DNA from: Cephalotrichum gorgonifer
Taxonomy: Eukaryota > Ascomycota > Sordariomycetes > Microascales > Microascaceae
Length of the DNA stretch: 64,000 nucleotides
Reading direction: 5' to 3'
Assembly: GCA_900312665.1 (NCBI GenBank)
Contig: ONZQ02000002.1
Coordinates: forward strand, 1,153,865 to 1,217,864
Shown here: in pieces, positions 54,105 to 62,864 of the stretch
Position numbering within the stretch: the first letter of the stretch is position 1
How the letters are laid out: each line of letters begins with the position of its first letter
Notes under the pieces: generated by a model
The model's database searches: none
The model's input: only the letters and a program-made list of their open reading frames with translations
Told to the model about the DNA's origin: nothing
Translations under genes and position numbers: made by a program

Positions 54105-55244
54105 ATGGAGCAAAACACGCTGAAACGTCGCGGTGTCGGCCTTATCGGCGTTGAAAAGTCACGCTCATTTGGCGGCTACACCCTTTTCTGTCCTTTAACA
54201 TCAAACGTCGCCCACCTTGTCGACATTGACGGAAACGAGGTGCACACATGGAAATTGCCGGGGCGTGTCGGGCGCCACGCGCGCATTCTCGCGAACGGAA
54301 ATCTTGCGGTCAATACCATCGATCCAAGCCGCAAGGACATCTTCCCCTTTTTCAACAAGTACGGTGGCGGAATCATGAGTGAGCTTGATCCTGAGGGGAA
54401 TGTTGTCCGACAGTTTGTCGACGAGCTGGGCCATCATGACCAGTTTCACTTCGGGGATGGGAGGATCTTGTACGCTAGCCTCGAGGCACTGTCAAAGGAA
54501 GACTCGGCCAAGGTTCTCGGCGGTGTCCCTGGGTCGGAGATCGACGGGATCACGTACGCCGACACTATTAAGGAGGTCGATGCCGAGGGCAACTTGACCT
54601 GGGAATGGAAGGTCTCGGAGAGGCTACCACGAGAGGAATACCCTCTTCAGGCCCATTACACACGCGAGCACTATCCTTTGATCAACTCGGTATTTGAGCT
54701 GAAAGACGGTAATATTCTGGCGTCCATGCGGTCGGTGTCTGCTGTGGTCATCATCGAGAAGGCTACAGGAGACATCATCTGGAGCCTCAAGTCCGACGTC
54801 CTCGCACAACAGCACTGCGCCAACGAGCTTGAGAACGGGAACATCTTGATCTTCGACAATGGTGCTTTCCGCGCCGGGGAATCGATCATGTACAGTCGCG
54901 CTATCGAGGTGGACAGGAAAACGAAGGAGATTGTCTGGGAGTACAGGGACAAGTCGCAGATGATTTCCTTCTACACGCCGTTTATGGGCAGCGCGCAGAG
55001 GCTGGAAAACGGTAATACCCTGCTCTGCGAGAGTGGCTTCGGAAGGATATTTGAGGTGACGAAAGATGGATACATTTGTTGGGAGTACGTCAATCCTCAC
55101 TTCCAGGCGTATGACGATGAGAGAACGGCAAGCCTCTTCCCAGGGGAGTCCAATGCGCTCTTTAGAGCATACCGGTACTCGCTAGAGGAAATCCCGTGGC
55201 TGAAGGAGCGGGTGGAGAGGAGTGGCAACTGTGTTGTTATGTAA
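54105..55244 (+). CDS. arylsulfotransferase-like (ASST family) protein
   Basis: Single exon, 379 aa from ATG 54105 (an in-frame ATG at 54000 would add 35 aa of poor quality). The beta-propeller repeats of the arylsulfotransferase family are clear: LVDIDGNEVHTWKLPG, ARILANGNLAV, ELDPEGNVVRQFVDELGHHD, SVFELKDGNILASMR, LAQQHCANELENGNILIFDN, SRAIEVDRKTKEIVWEY, SAQRLENGNTLLCESGFGR and GYICWEYVNPHF. Bacterial ASSTs transfer sulfate between phenols in the periplasm by a histidine intermediate. Fungal members (Arylsulfotran_2 group) are mostly untested. No signal peptide is visible, so it is likely cytosolic. Head-to-head with a Dal5-like transporter and followed tail-to-tail by an SDR, it may process an imported aromatic or sulfated compound. 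Confidence 0.88.
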   Translation: MEQNTLKRRGVGLIGVEKSRSFGGYTLFCPLTSNVAHLVDIDGNEVHTWKLPGRVGRHARILANGNLAVNTIDPSRKDIFPFFNKYGGGIMSELDPEGNVVRQFVDELGHHDQFHFGDGRILYASLEALSKEDSAKVLGGVPGSEIDGITYADTIKEVDAEGNLTWEWKVSERLPREEYPLQAHYTREHYPLINSVFELKDGNILASMRSVSAVVIIEKATGDIIWSLKSDVLAQQHCANELENGNILIFDNGAFRAGESIMYSRAIEVDRKTKEIVWEYRDKSQMISFYTPFMGSAQRLENGNTLLCESGFGRIFEVTKDGYICWEYVNPHFQAYDDERTASLFPGESNALFRAYRYSLEEIPWLKERVERSGNCVVM

Positions 55245-55370
55245 ATCTCCAAATAATACAATTTCTTCTTCCAACCATTTTCTCTCAGATTTACCCAAAC
55301 AACAGAGTAGGCGAAATAATCGAGTAAATATATCCACATTTGCTACATACATGTAGTGGGTTACATTCGA

Positions 55371-56454
55371 CTAGTCAATACGCTCCTCTCTCTCGATATC
55401 CTCCTTTCCAGGACAGAACTTTTTCTGCAGATCCCTGTCAAGCGACTTGGCATACACATCCTTTGGCCACCATTCACCCCAGCTGGTGAGGAATATCTGT
55501 TCCGGGTCCTCCGGGAAATCATCCCGCGTGAGGGCCCTAAGAATATTTCCCGCGCCTGTCAAGAGAGGTGTCAGCTTCGTCCTGCGAATAGGTGATTCCC
55601 TTACGAACCTTCTGGGATGGATTTCGCGTCCGCCATAGCCTGCGGTGGCAAGGCCGGACCCAAGCCGATGCCAAGACCCGTGCCGGGTATAAGGCCCGGT
55701 GAGACAGCTACGACGGTGCACTTTCCGGAAAGCTGGCGGCGCCACCAGTGAGCGCCGAGCAGCTGTGTAAACTTGGTGTCGGCGTAGACTTCACGGCCGC
55801 CTGCTCCGGAGCCCGCCTTCATTTCGCGTTCGATAACTGAGGGATCCTCCACGATTCGAACAGCACCAGACGAAACGACCACGACTCGGGCCTGAGATTC
55901 GATCAATTTGTCCTTCAGGAGGTGGAGAAGGTAGTGTCCAGCTAGCGCCCATCTTAATTAGACTATCGCATACTTAATTATAAAAGGGGGGCAGGGGGCG
56001 TTCGCACTCGAACTACCATCATTACTTACAGAGATGGTTGACAATGAAGCTCTCGGACCACTTGCTTCCAAAGCGATTCGCCTCCTCCGAAGGATTGGTG
56101 ATGGCGGCATTGAGAAGCAGGTAATCAATCTTTGTGGCGCCAAGCTCCGTGAGAACGTTTTGCGCGAACGACTTCACCTCGCGCAGGTTGCCCAAGTCGA
56201 GCTGGAGTATGGAGACATTGTGCTTGGTGCGGTCATACGTCAATGCGTCGTACGAGCTCTTGGTGCGGGGAACATCCCGAGCGCCGAGGATGATTCTGTA
56301 CGGCTGGGCCTCCGTGAGGAGTTGGCGAACGGCCTCGAGACCCTAAAAAGGGTGTTAGCAGAGGTGGGGGTAGGACGGACCGGACCATAGGCGAACATAC
56401 CAGGCCCGAAGAAACGCCCGTGGCAACGATGGTTTTCGCCAGAGAGGTGGTCAT
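55371..56454 (-). CDS. short-chain dehydrogenase/reductase (SDR)
   Basis: Four exons, complement(55371..55555, 55609..55941, 56030..56342, 56401..56454), give 294 aa; all phases close. The cofactor motif, joined by splicing, is TGVSSGLGLEAVRQL (TGxxxGxG). ARDVPR follows, then LDLGNLREV, LLLNAA, VVVVSSGA and the active YADTK (YxxxK). It belongs to the classical SDRs near retinol dehydrogenase/protochlorophyllide-reductase-like fungal proteins. The third intron uses the unusual donor GTTCGT; a neighbouring GTAAGG four bases on would break the frame. It is convergent with the arylsulfotransferase-like gene, 126 bp apart. Its promoter has CACGTG at 56701-56706. Confidence 0.9.
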
Positions 56455-57137
56455 TGTCGCTAAGTTTAACCCTTTATGCGTACGGAAAAGCAGTTATATT
56501 TGGACCAAGACCTATCAAGGTGAATTGCTAGATTTATATACCTTTACAACAGCCACTCCGGACGGACTTTGGGGTTAAAGGAGCAGGAAGTGAGAGGCGA
56601 TTATTAATCCACGGACTTACCGGACGATCCTCCGATGATCTATTGGCGTTGATTGATCAACAGTATATTAGTTAATAATCAAGATTTGGAATAATACCTA
56701 CACGTGGGACTAGGAAGGAGCCTTTTCGAGTTTGGACCTAGAAGGATTGATTGGCTAAAATGTGGAAGGTCAGATCGTCAATGAATAAATCCCGTACCCT
56801 CTACAAGGAAGAGATGACATCAATACGCTCCTGATACGCTGACACGCCAAGAATGGCGCAGGACGGGAATGGCTCCTCTTTGGGACAGGGGGTTTGCTTG
56901 CCAACCACGAATCATATCGAGATGATAGGCGGTAACCTTTCCTCCTAGGTACGAAGGATTCAACGCCAGGGCAACCCGACAACACAGCTTCAGAGTACAT
57001 GGGAGGGAATATTTGCTTTAAATACGAGCATCCATCGCTCACAGTCCAAATTGCGGGGCTTACTCTCTGTTACATACAATTGAGCCCACTTCCGTCGACA
57101 TCGCGTCCATCAGAATAGAGCGCGCTTCTAACACACA
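56455..57137. promoter_or_regulatory. divergent promoter, SDR/hemerythrin-like
   Basis: A 683-bp spacer between head-to-head genes, with one perfect CACGTG at 56701-56706. The rest is AT-rich. Confidence 0.45.
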
Positions 57138-58075
57138 ATGACGACGAAACTGTCAGCCGCCCCTTGGGCAGATGGTCCCTTTGACCTGATCACAATACCC
57201 TCAAACCGGCTAGATGTGTGTGACAGACGGATGCCAAATCCAAATCTCAACCCAACAAAATCAGCGTGCATTTTCTGACAAGCATTTAGGGCTCTCTCGC
57301 CCACGTGTACTGCGCGTCTGAGATGGCGCACTCGCATAATGTCATCTTACGCGGGTTGAACGCCATTCTCCAGCAAGCCCCATTCGTACCCGTCTCCACG
57401 GACGACAACTTCAACTCACAAGATGCGAAAGACCTGCTCTTCTACGTGCAATCCTGGGCCAAAATGGTGAACCATCACCACTGGGTCGAAGAATCCTTTA
57501 TCTTTCCAGAGATTGAAAAGTTTGCAGGGCGACCTGGCCTCATGGATACGCCAAAGGATGAGCACGCGTTGTTTCACGACGGACTGGAGAAACTGCTGGC
57601 ATACGCGTTAGCTACAAAACCCGACGAGTACCGGTGGAGTGGGCCTGGCGGCATGAAGGAGATTCTCGACTCATTCAGCAAACACCTAGCCGATCATTTG
57701 TATGCCGAGATCGAACTTCTGCTGGGCATGGGAGACTTGGACGGCGCTGGGTTGAAGCGGACGTGGGCGCAGGCCGAGAATCTCGCGAAGCAAACAGGGA
57801 ATATCTCCATGCTGGTAAGCGTAATACGCATACAATACATGCCCCCATCCCACTCAGGGAAAAGGCTAACCAGAGTTGTGTCGCAGTACGACGTATTCCC
57901 CACGGTGCTCGGCTGCGCGGACAAGACTTTCGAGGGCGGAAACGAATTCCCGCCCTTGCCGTGGGTAATGCCCTACCTAATTAAGTACTGGTTTGCTGCT
58001 GGAAATGGTGCCTGGCGATTCAATCCTTGCGACTGGTGGGGTCGGCCGCGGCCACTGGCGTTTGGCCCTCCTTGA
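57138..58075 (+). CDS. hemerythrin/HHE-domain protein
   Basis: Three exons, join(57138..57215, 57290..57814, 57887..58075), give 263 aa. Exon 1 encodes MTTKLSAAPWADGPFDL and ends with donor GTGTGT; exon 2 begins after TTTAG with GSLAHVYCASEMAHSHNVIL. An ATG at 57323 within exon 2 is an alternative start. The HHE four-helix bundle has the metal-ligand pattern in order: AHSHN, NHHHWVEESFIFPEIE, DEHALFHDGLEKL and KHLADHLYAEIELLLGMG. It would bind a di-iron centre or haem-like metal and sense or handle oxygen or metal stress. The tail ends with WFAAGNGAWRFNPCDWWG, usual in this fungal subgroup. The second intron (72 nt) is in frame and stop-free, so retention would add 24 residues. Confidence 0.88.
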
Positions 58076-58312
58076 TAGCTGACTTCATGCGGTATTCTTT
58101 TGCTCTGCGTGGTGAATAAAGCGATGCTGGATGCCTTTGCTTCGTTGTTTCTTTTTCAGGAGTTCTGGGAAACTGTTCCCTAAGAATAGTTGTAGGTGTG
58201 TTGCTAGTAGCTATTTGACCCCATGCTGGTTGGTGCTGTGATGAAACTTGGCGTCATCTGCATCATGGGCACTGCTGGAAGTAAACCCTTAGGAATCTGA
58301 ACCCAACTTTAA

Positions 58313-59511
58313 CTACAAATCGGAGTCCGAGTCCGAGTCACTATCTGATTGCAAGTCCTCGGGTCCATGTTCCCCGCGAGTGTCTAATCTCATAGAGAAT
58401 GCATTATAGATGCCGGTCTCAGCTGACCGTCTAGCCTCGCCACTCACCATACCGCTCCTCCGCTTAACCACATGCTCGGGGCGGAACGGAACAGAGATGA
58501 CGTAGTAGTCAATCACGCCCGGCTCCGTCTCGTCGCGAGTCCACGTCTCCCCATTCCACGTGCTGCTTCCTCGCCATCCGCTCACCTCGCAATTTGCACC
58601 CGTAGCGTCGGGGTACAGCACCACGCCGTCCGTCCTCTTGAAGAACCACTTCTCGCGCATCTGCCTTGCAATCGATTCAACCTGCCCCTTCCTCCGGACC
58701 GTCGACTCAAGTTCGATGTGCGTCTCCCTCACGCTACTCGGCATCACCTCGTTAATCCGGCGGATCCATTGCGCTTCAAACCTCAGCGGCTCGTCCGACT
58801 CCCAGTACCACCAGTCAGCCTATTTCTTTACAGTTAGCCTACTAGATTGCCAGGTAAGGAGGATGCATCACGTAATGGGTGAAATAACGACGAGTATTGT
58901 TGCAAAGGGATGGCATACATGTCGGATGGTCAATGTGAGAGTGCGAGGATATATTCCCGGTCTCTCCAGAAGTCTCGAAAGATCTCCTTGCTCAAGCTTC
59001 CACATCTGCGCAAACACCCTTAGACCTGCGATCTCAACTCTGTCGTTGCCCGTTTGGGTCGTGTTCTGCGACTGTTGGATGCCCAGTCCCGCCGTCCGTA
59101 TAGAGTCAAGCGGAGAGCGATAGTGGGGTGGACAGCGATTGGGATGGGTAAGGTAATGGACCTTTGGGGTTAACAAGTTTAGACTAGGTTCGATTGCTCA
59201 AAACTGAAACGGTCTAGAGGGTGAGACCTTACCTGCTCTCGTAGCAGGACGGGCAAGAACCAAGACTCAGCATAGACGGCGCGGCAAGTTTGCAGCAAAG
59301 CGGTATCGGTCCTGCGTGGAGCGAAGTAGGATGGTCTCGTGTAGCAGGTTGCTTTCTCATAGCGCTTGTCCGGCGATGGGTCCGGGTAGTCGGTCAGGGC
59401 GAAGGAGAAGATATGGCTACGCACCTCGGCTGGGAGCACAGAAAATAGGGCGGAGTCATTCTGTAGAGTAGCTGAGGTGGATAGAATCTGGGTGTGGAGT
59501 GGTGTCGTCAT
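58313..59511 (-). CDS. conserved fungal hypothetical, acidic tail
   Basis: Three exons, complement(58313..58819, 58919..59161, 59233..59511), give 342 aa with phases closing. The N-terminus contains FSVLPAEVRSHIFSFALTDY, an F-box-like LPxEIR start, then the conserved block CYTRPSYFAPRRTDTALLQT, CRAVYAESWFLPVL and VHYLTHPNRCPP. A central part has RVEIAGLRVFAQMWKLEQGD and the third exon starts ADWWYWESDEPLRFE. This family is abundant in ascomycetes and has no known function. The C-terminus is a SDSDSDSDSDL acidic repeat. An alternative ATG at 59589 would add 26 residues. Confidence 0.85.
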
Positions 59512-60809
59512 CGTTGATGCAGCTGATTGAGAGTCCGACTGTCGCTTTGTTGGGATTACAGGTCGTATATGGCAGAGGAAGACGTTCATGTCTAGTTACA
59601 GGTAATTTCATGCGGGGGTTTGTGCATCAGGTGAGTACATGTATGGATAACACTAGGCAGCAGCGTCAGTAAATTATAGAGTTTCCTGAATTGCGAGTGA
59701 CAGTCCAATCTGTCACGACTTTGTGTAACAACAAGGAAAATTCATAACCAAGCAGTGTTCATACTGGAGTGCACAGGGATCGGTTATTTGTATGGGCCTA
59801 ATTGTTTCCTCGTCTATCATACTGCTTTCGCTACTTACAGCTGTGGTTTAATTGCTGTCCTGTGGTGTTCGAAAATTGTTGGCACCATTAGTCTTGTCAC
59901 TTGCTCCTGTCACTTGATATCTGTGGTTCAGAGAGGCAGGCATTGAGCATATGTGAGAAATGCATGCTCGCCGGTCCCTGACCATAAATCCATCTTCACG
60001 CATTACAAAGCCTTGATAGGGGCAGTAGCTCGTCTTCTAAATACACATGTATTTCCCCACATGAAGTAAGTCATGCCGTTGACCCCTCAGGCTTGGAAGC
60101 GAGGTCCAATTTTGGTAACTCCGGTGGGAGGCGGGGATTCGTGTGGGATCTTGATCCTGGTGGTTCTCCACCAAGGGTACGTACCGTTCCCATCCGGTGG
60201 GCGCTCAGCTGGGCGGGTTGTCGGGGACGCACCAGTTATCGGCCGTTCATGCGACCCAGTAGGAGTACGAGTGGAGCCGAGTGAGTAAGAGCGTGTTCAG
60301 TGGGACGGATACTTACTCGTACTTCATTTTGGTGGGATCTTAGCAATTTTTGGATCCCTAATCCTAGTGTTGAATCTCCACCCCTGCTTATGCTTGGCGA
60401 AGGATGGCGGGGGATGCGGGGGTCTGGGCAGAGGGATTGGGGGAGGATTTGGGGGCCAGCACGGCGGGGAAGTATATTGAAGGGGGATTGATGTGCTGAG
60501 TGGGAAAAGCAGCTCCTGTCAAAGGAAACTGGTTCCTGTGCTGCGGACATAGTTTTAGGGAGAGCAAGTCTGAGGTGCGTGGTGCTCGAGTACGCCTTCA
60601 TTATAGATGGCAAGCTCTCCCGCCGCAGAAGTGTGGGAAATCGCCACATAGGACTCAATAAGGGCTCTGCGCCTCTTGCGTTGCTATTCGGGGGAGAAAT
60701 CCAAACTTATGGGCTCCGGATATCTGGCCATGATAAAAAAAAAAGCTCTCTAAGCCGGATGTCATATTGACTATAGACACACAGGACAACACCATGTTGT
60801 TCATTTCTA
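59512..60809. other. intergenic, no gene recognised
   Basis: A 1.3-kb spacer. GTACGAGT and ACTCGTACT motifs occur at 60263-60275 and 60311-60325. No coding signal is recognised. Confidence 0.45.
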
Positions 60810-62351
60810 TTACAGGATCGTTACTTCGAATGCAAACGCTGTCGTCGGGTCGCTGTGCTTCATCGTGATTCTCAACCGCCCTTGCTCCAACACCTGCTTA
60901 GTGTCGCCCAGGTCTTCTGGTCCATCAACCTGCTTGAACCGGTCCCCATCCGCGACACTAAAGGCAAGGGTCTTCACTTTCACATTATCAGAAGCAGGAA
61001 GTCCGATAATATCTACCGCCCAATCACCTGGTCGTGAGCGTGTGCCAGCCAGAACCCTGATGACGTCCCCTTCCACCGTCGCGTACACATCCAATAACGC
61101 ATCCGGGGTTGGCATGGTCTTCAGCCGTTGTCCCTTCATGGAGGAGCCATAGTACTTGTAAACTTGGTACTCCGCCAGTGGCCAGTACTCTCCTCCTTCA
61201 ATAGCATACTTCTCAGTCCCAGCGTCAGGTTTGCTTAGAAGTCCTTAGAAACATCAATAGGCATCCTAAAGAAACAGAACGAGAAATATGAAAATGGAAC
61301 GTACCAGCTAAGAAGTCATGCAGAGCACCCGCAATAGCCCAGTTGCCTCGCAAACCATGGGCATTCTCACGCTCAAGTCCAGCGATCCACCAGGCTCCGG
61401 CCGACGGAAGCTGCTCGCCATACACGGCATACTCGTTGATGTTGATGTCCAGCGCAAGGGCTGGCGGGATGTTGAATGCGGTTACGAGATCGCGAAACGA
61501 AGCCGTAGTCTTGGCCATGTCTGTGCACTCCTCGCCTCCCTCCATATGCCACGACCATTGATCAGGCAAAGTCTGTGGCTCCTGGGTGACGAGAGACAAG
61601 AAGCCCGTCCACCAATTGTGAGACGCAGACGGAATGGCCGACATGCTTGGGCCCGTTATTCGCACGGACGGAAGAATTTCTCTGTCGGAATGTTAGACTA
61701 TGGTTTTTGAACGCTGGACAATATGACGAACCTGATCTTGTGATACGTACGAGACCACATCGTGAGCCACTGTTCCTTCGGCCGATTCCAGAAGAACTTG
61801 AGATCTGGCTCGTTCCAGATATCGATAACTAGCCCTTCCTCCATACTGTATGCTAGTACGTCCGCCAGGGTCGCTTCTAGGAAAGAATCCCACCTTGACC
61901 AGTTACCTCCATCTCCAGGATACTCGAAGTCCTCGGGCTGCCCACCATCGGCACCCCACGCTGCAGGGAGAAGATAGATAAACTTCCCTCCATGTTCCCG
62001 CGTGGTATGGTAGTTGCTGAGTGCGGAGGCAAAACGTGCCTTGCTTGTACGTCAGTCGCAATGCCTGGTGAGCGAGATCGAGGAAGGATCACTTACTTTA
62101 TAGTCTTCGATGCTTCGTGCAAACCCCACGGTGCTTGGAAGCTGGGAGCCACCTCCTCTACCGTAATTGAATCCGATATCCTTATAAAAATGGTCCGGTA
62201 TCTGGTCGGGGCGGTCTGGTATACCGTACAAAATACCAGAAGCAAGATGCTGAGGAGGCCCTGTCTTTACACTCAGATCTACGGTGGCTACCCCCGTAGC
62301 AGCTGGCTTTTTTTCTTCGACTTGAGAAGGCAGGCTTCGCAGCAAGGACAT
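60810..62351 (-). CDS. glycoside hydrolase, GH39-like
   Basis: Four clear exons, complement(60810..61243, 61305..61681, 61732..62039, 62097..62351), encode 457 aa from the ATG giving MSLLRSLPSQVEEKK. The TIM barrel contains GFNYGRGGGSQLP, IYLLPAAWGADG, the acid/base motif VIDIWNEPDLKFFW, VRITGPSMSAIPSASHNWW, WSWHMEGGEE and the candidate nucleophile region ININEYAVYGEQ. A C-terminal beta-sandwich follows (VYATVEGDVIRVLAG). The NEPD/NEY pattern fits GH39-type retaining enzymes; the sugar specificity is unknown. The intron at 61682-61731 uses donor GTTCGT. The true N-terminus is unresolved: a further upstream exon (ending GGTAAGG at 62414, joined to give MPDEYMSLL) is in phase. It is divergent from a sugar transporter, suggesting joint use of a glycoside. 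Confidence 0.82.
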
Positions 62352-62864
62352 GTATTCGTCTATTCATAAAGTCAGCGCTCAAGTGTCTCAATTTGACTAC
62401 AGCATCGCCTTACCCGGCATCTTGTGAATATGGCTCTTCCTAGAGACACAGGCTGCTTGGGATGTATCAACCAAGTTCTCGGTAGCCTTTGTAGGCTCTC
62501 CTAAGTCGGCTATAAATGGGAACCAGGGCCTGGGTCCACTGTAATTCTCCGGTGGGATGCCCGGTGGGAGACTCCGCGCTATTGGTTTGCGATCCACTCT
62601 CGTCCTACCCACTTTCCTCTGTCAATCTAGACTGGTCAAAACGCGTTGCTCTAGGGTACTTACATCGCATGCACTTCCCCATGGGGACGCAGTCTAAACC
62701 CGGGTTGATGTTTGCGGGGGTGGATACATAAATACAACCCTTGGCCGCCACCAACAACAAACAAGACAACTTCTCTCATGGCCATTGCTTTCCTCTGCGT
62801 TCACTCCTCGTTCATGCCAAAACTTTGACCATTTAGCCCCGTTCCCCCTTGTTGGTAACTCATC
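62352..62864. promoter_or_regulatory. divergent promoter, GH39-like/sugar transporter
   Basis: About 0.5 kb between head-to-head genes. Part of it may be coding if the glycosidase has an extra 5' exon (frame open at 62414-62612). A TTGTATTTATG element lies near 62730-62740 on the minus strand. Confidence 0.45.

Noticed and set aside
57305..57322. Extended start of the hemerythrin-like frame at 57305
   Set aside because: Begins with GTG; a proper upstream exon from ATG 57138 gives the conserved WADGPFDL N-terminus with consistent splicing.
62665..62780. Possible extra first exon of the GH39-like gene (MAMREVVLFVVGGG...)
   Set aside because: Phases can be made to fit, but the peptide is not convincing and would leave under 90 bp of promoter to the divergent transporter; left unresolved.
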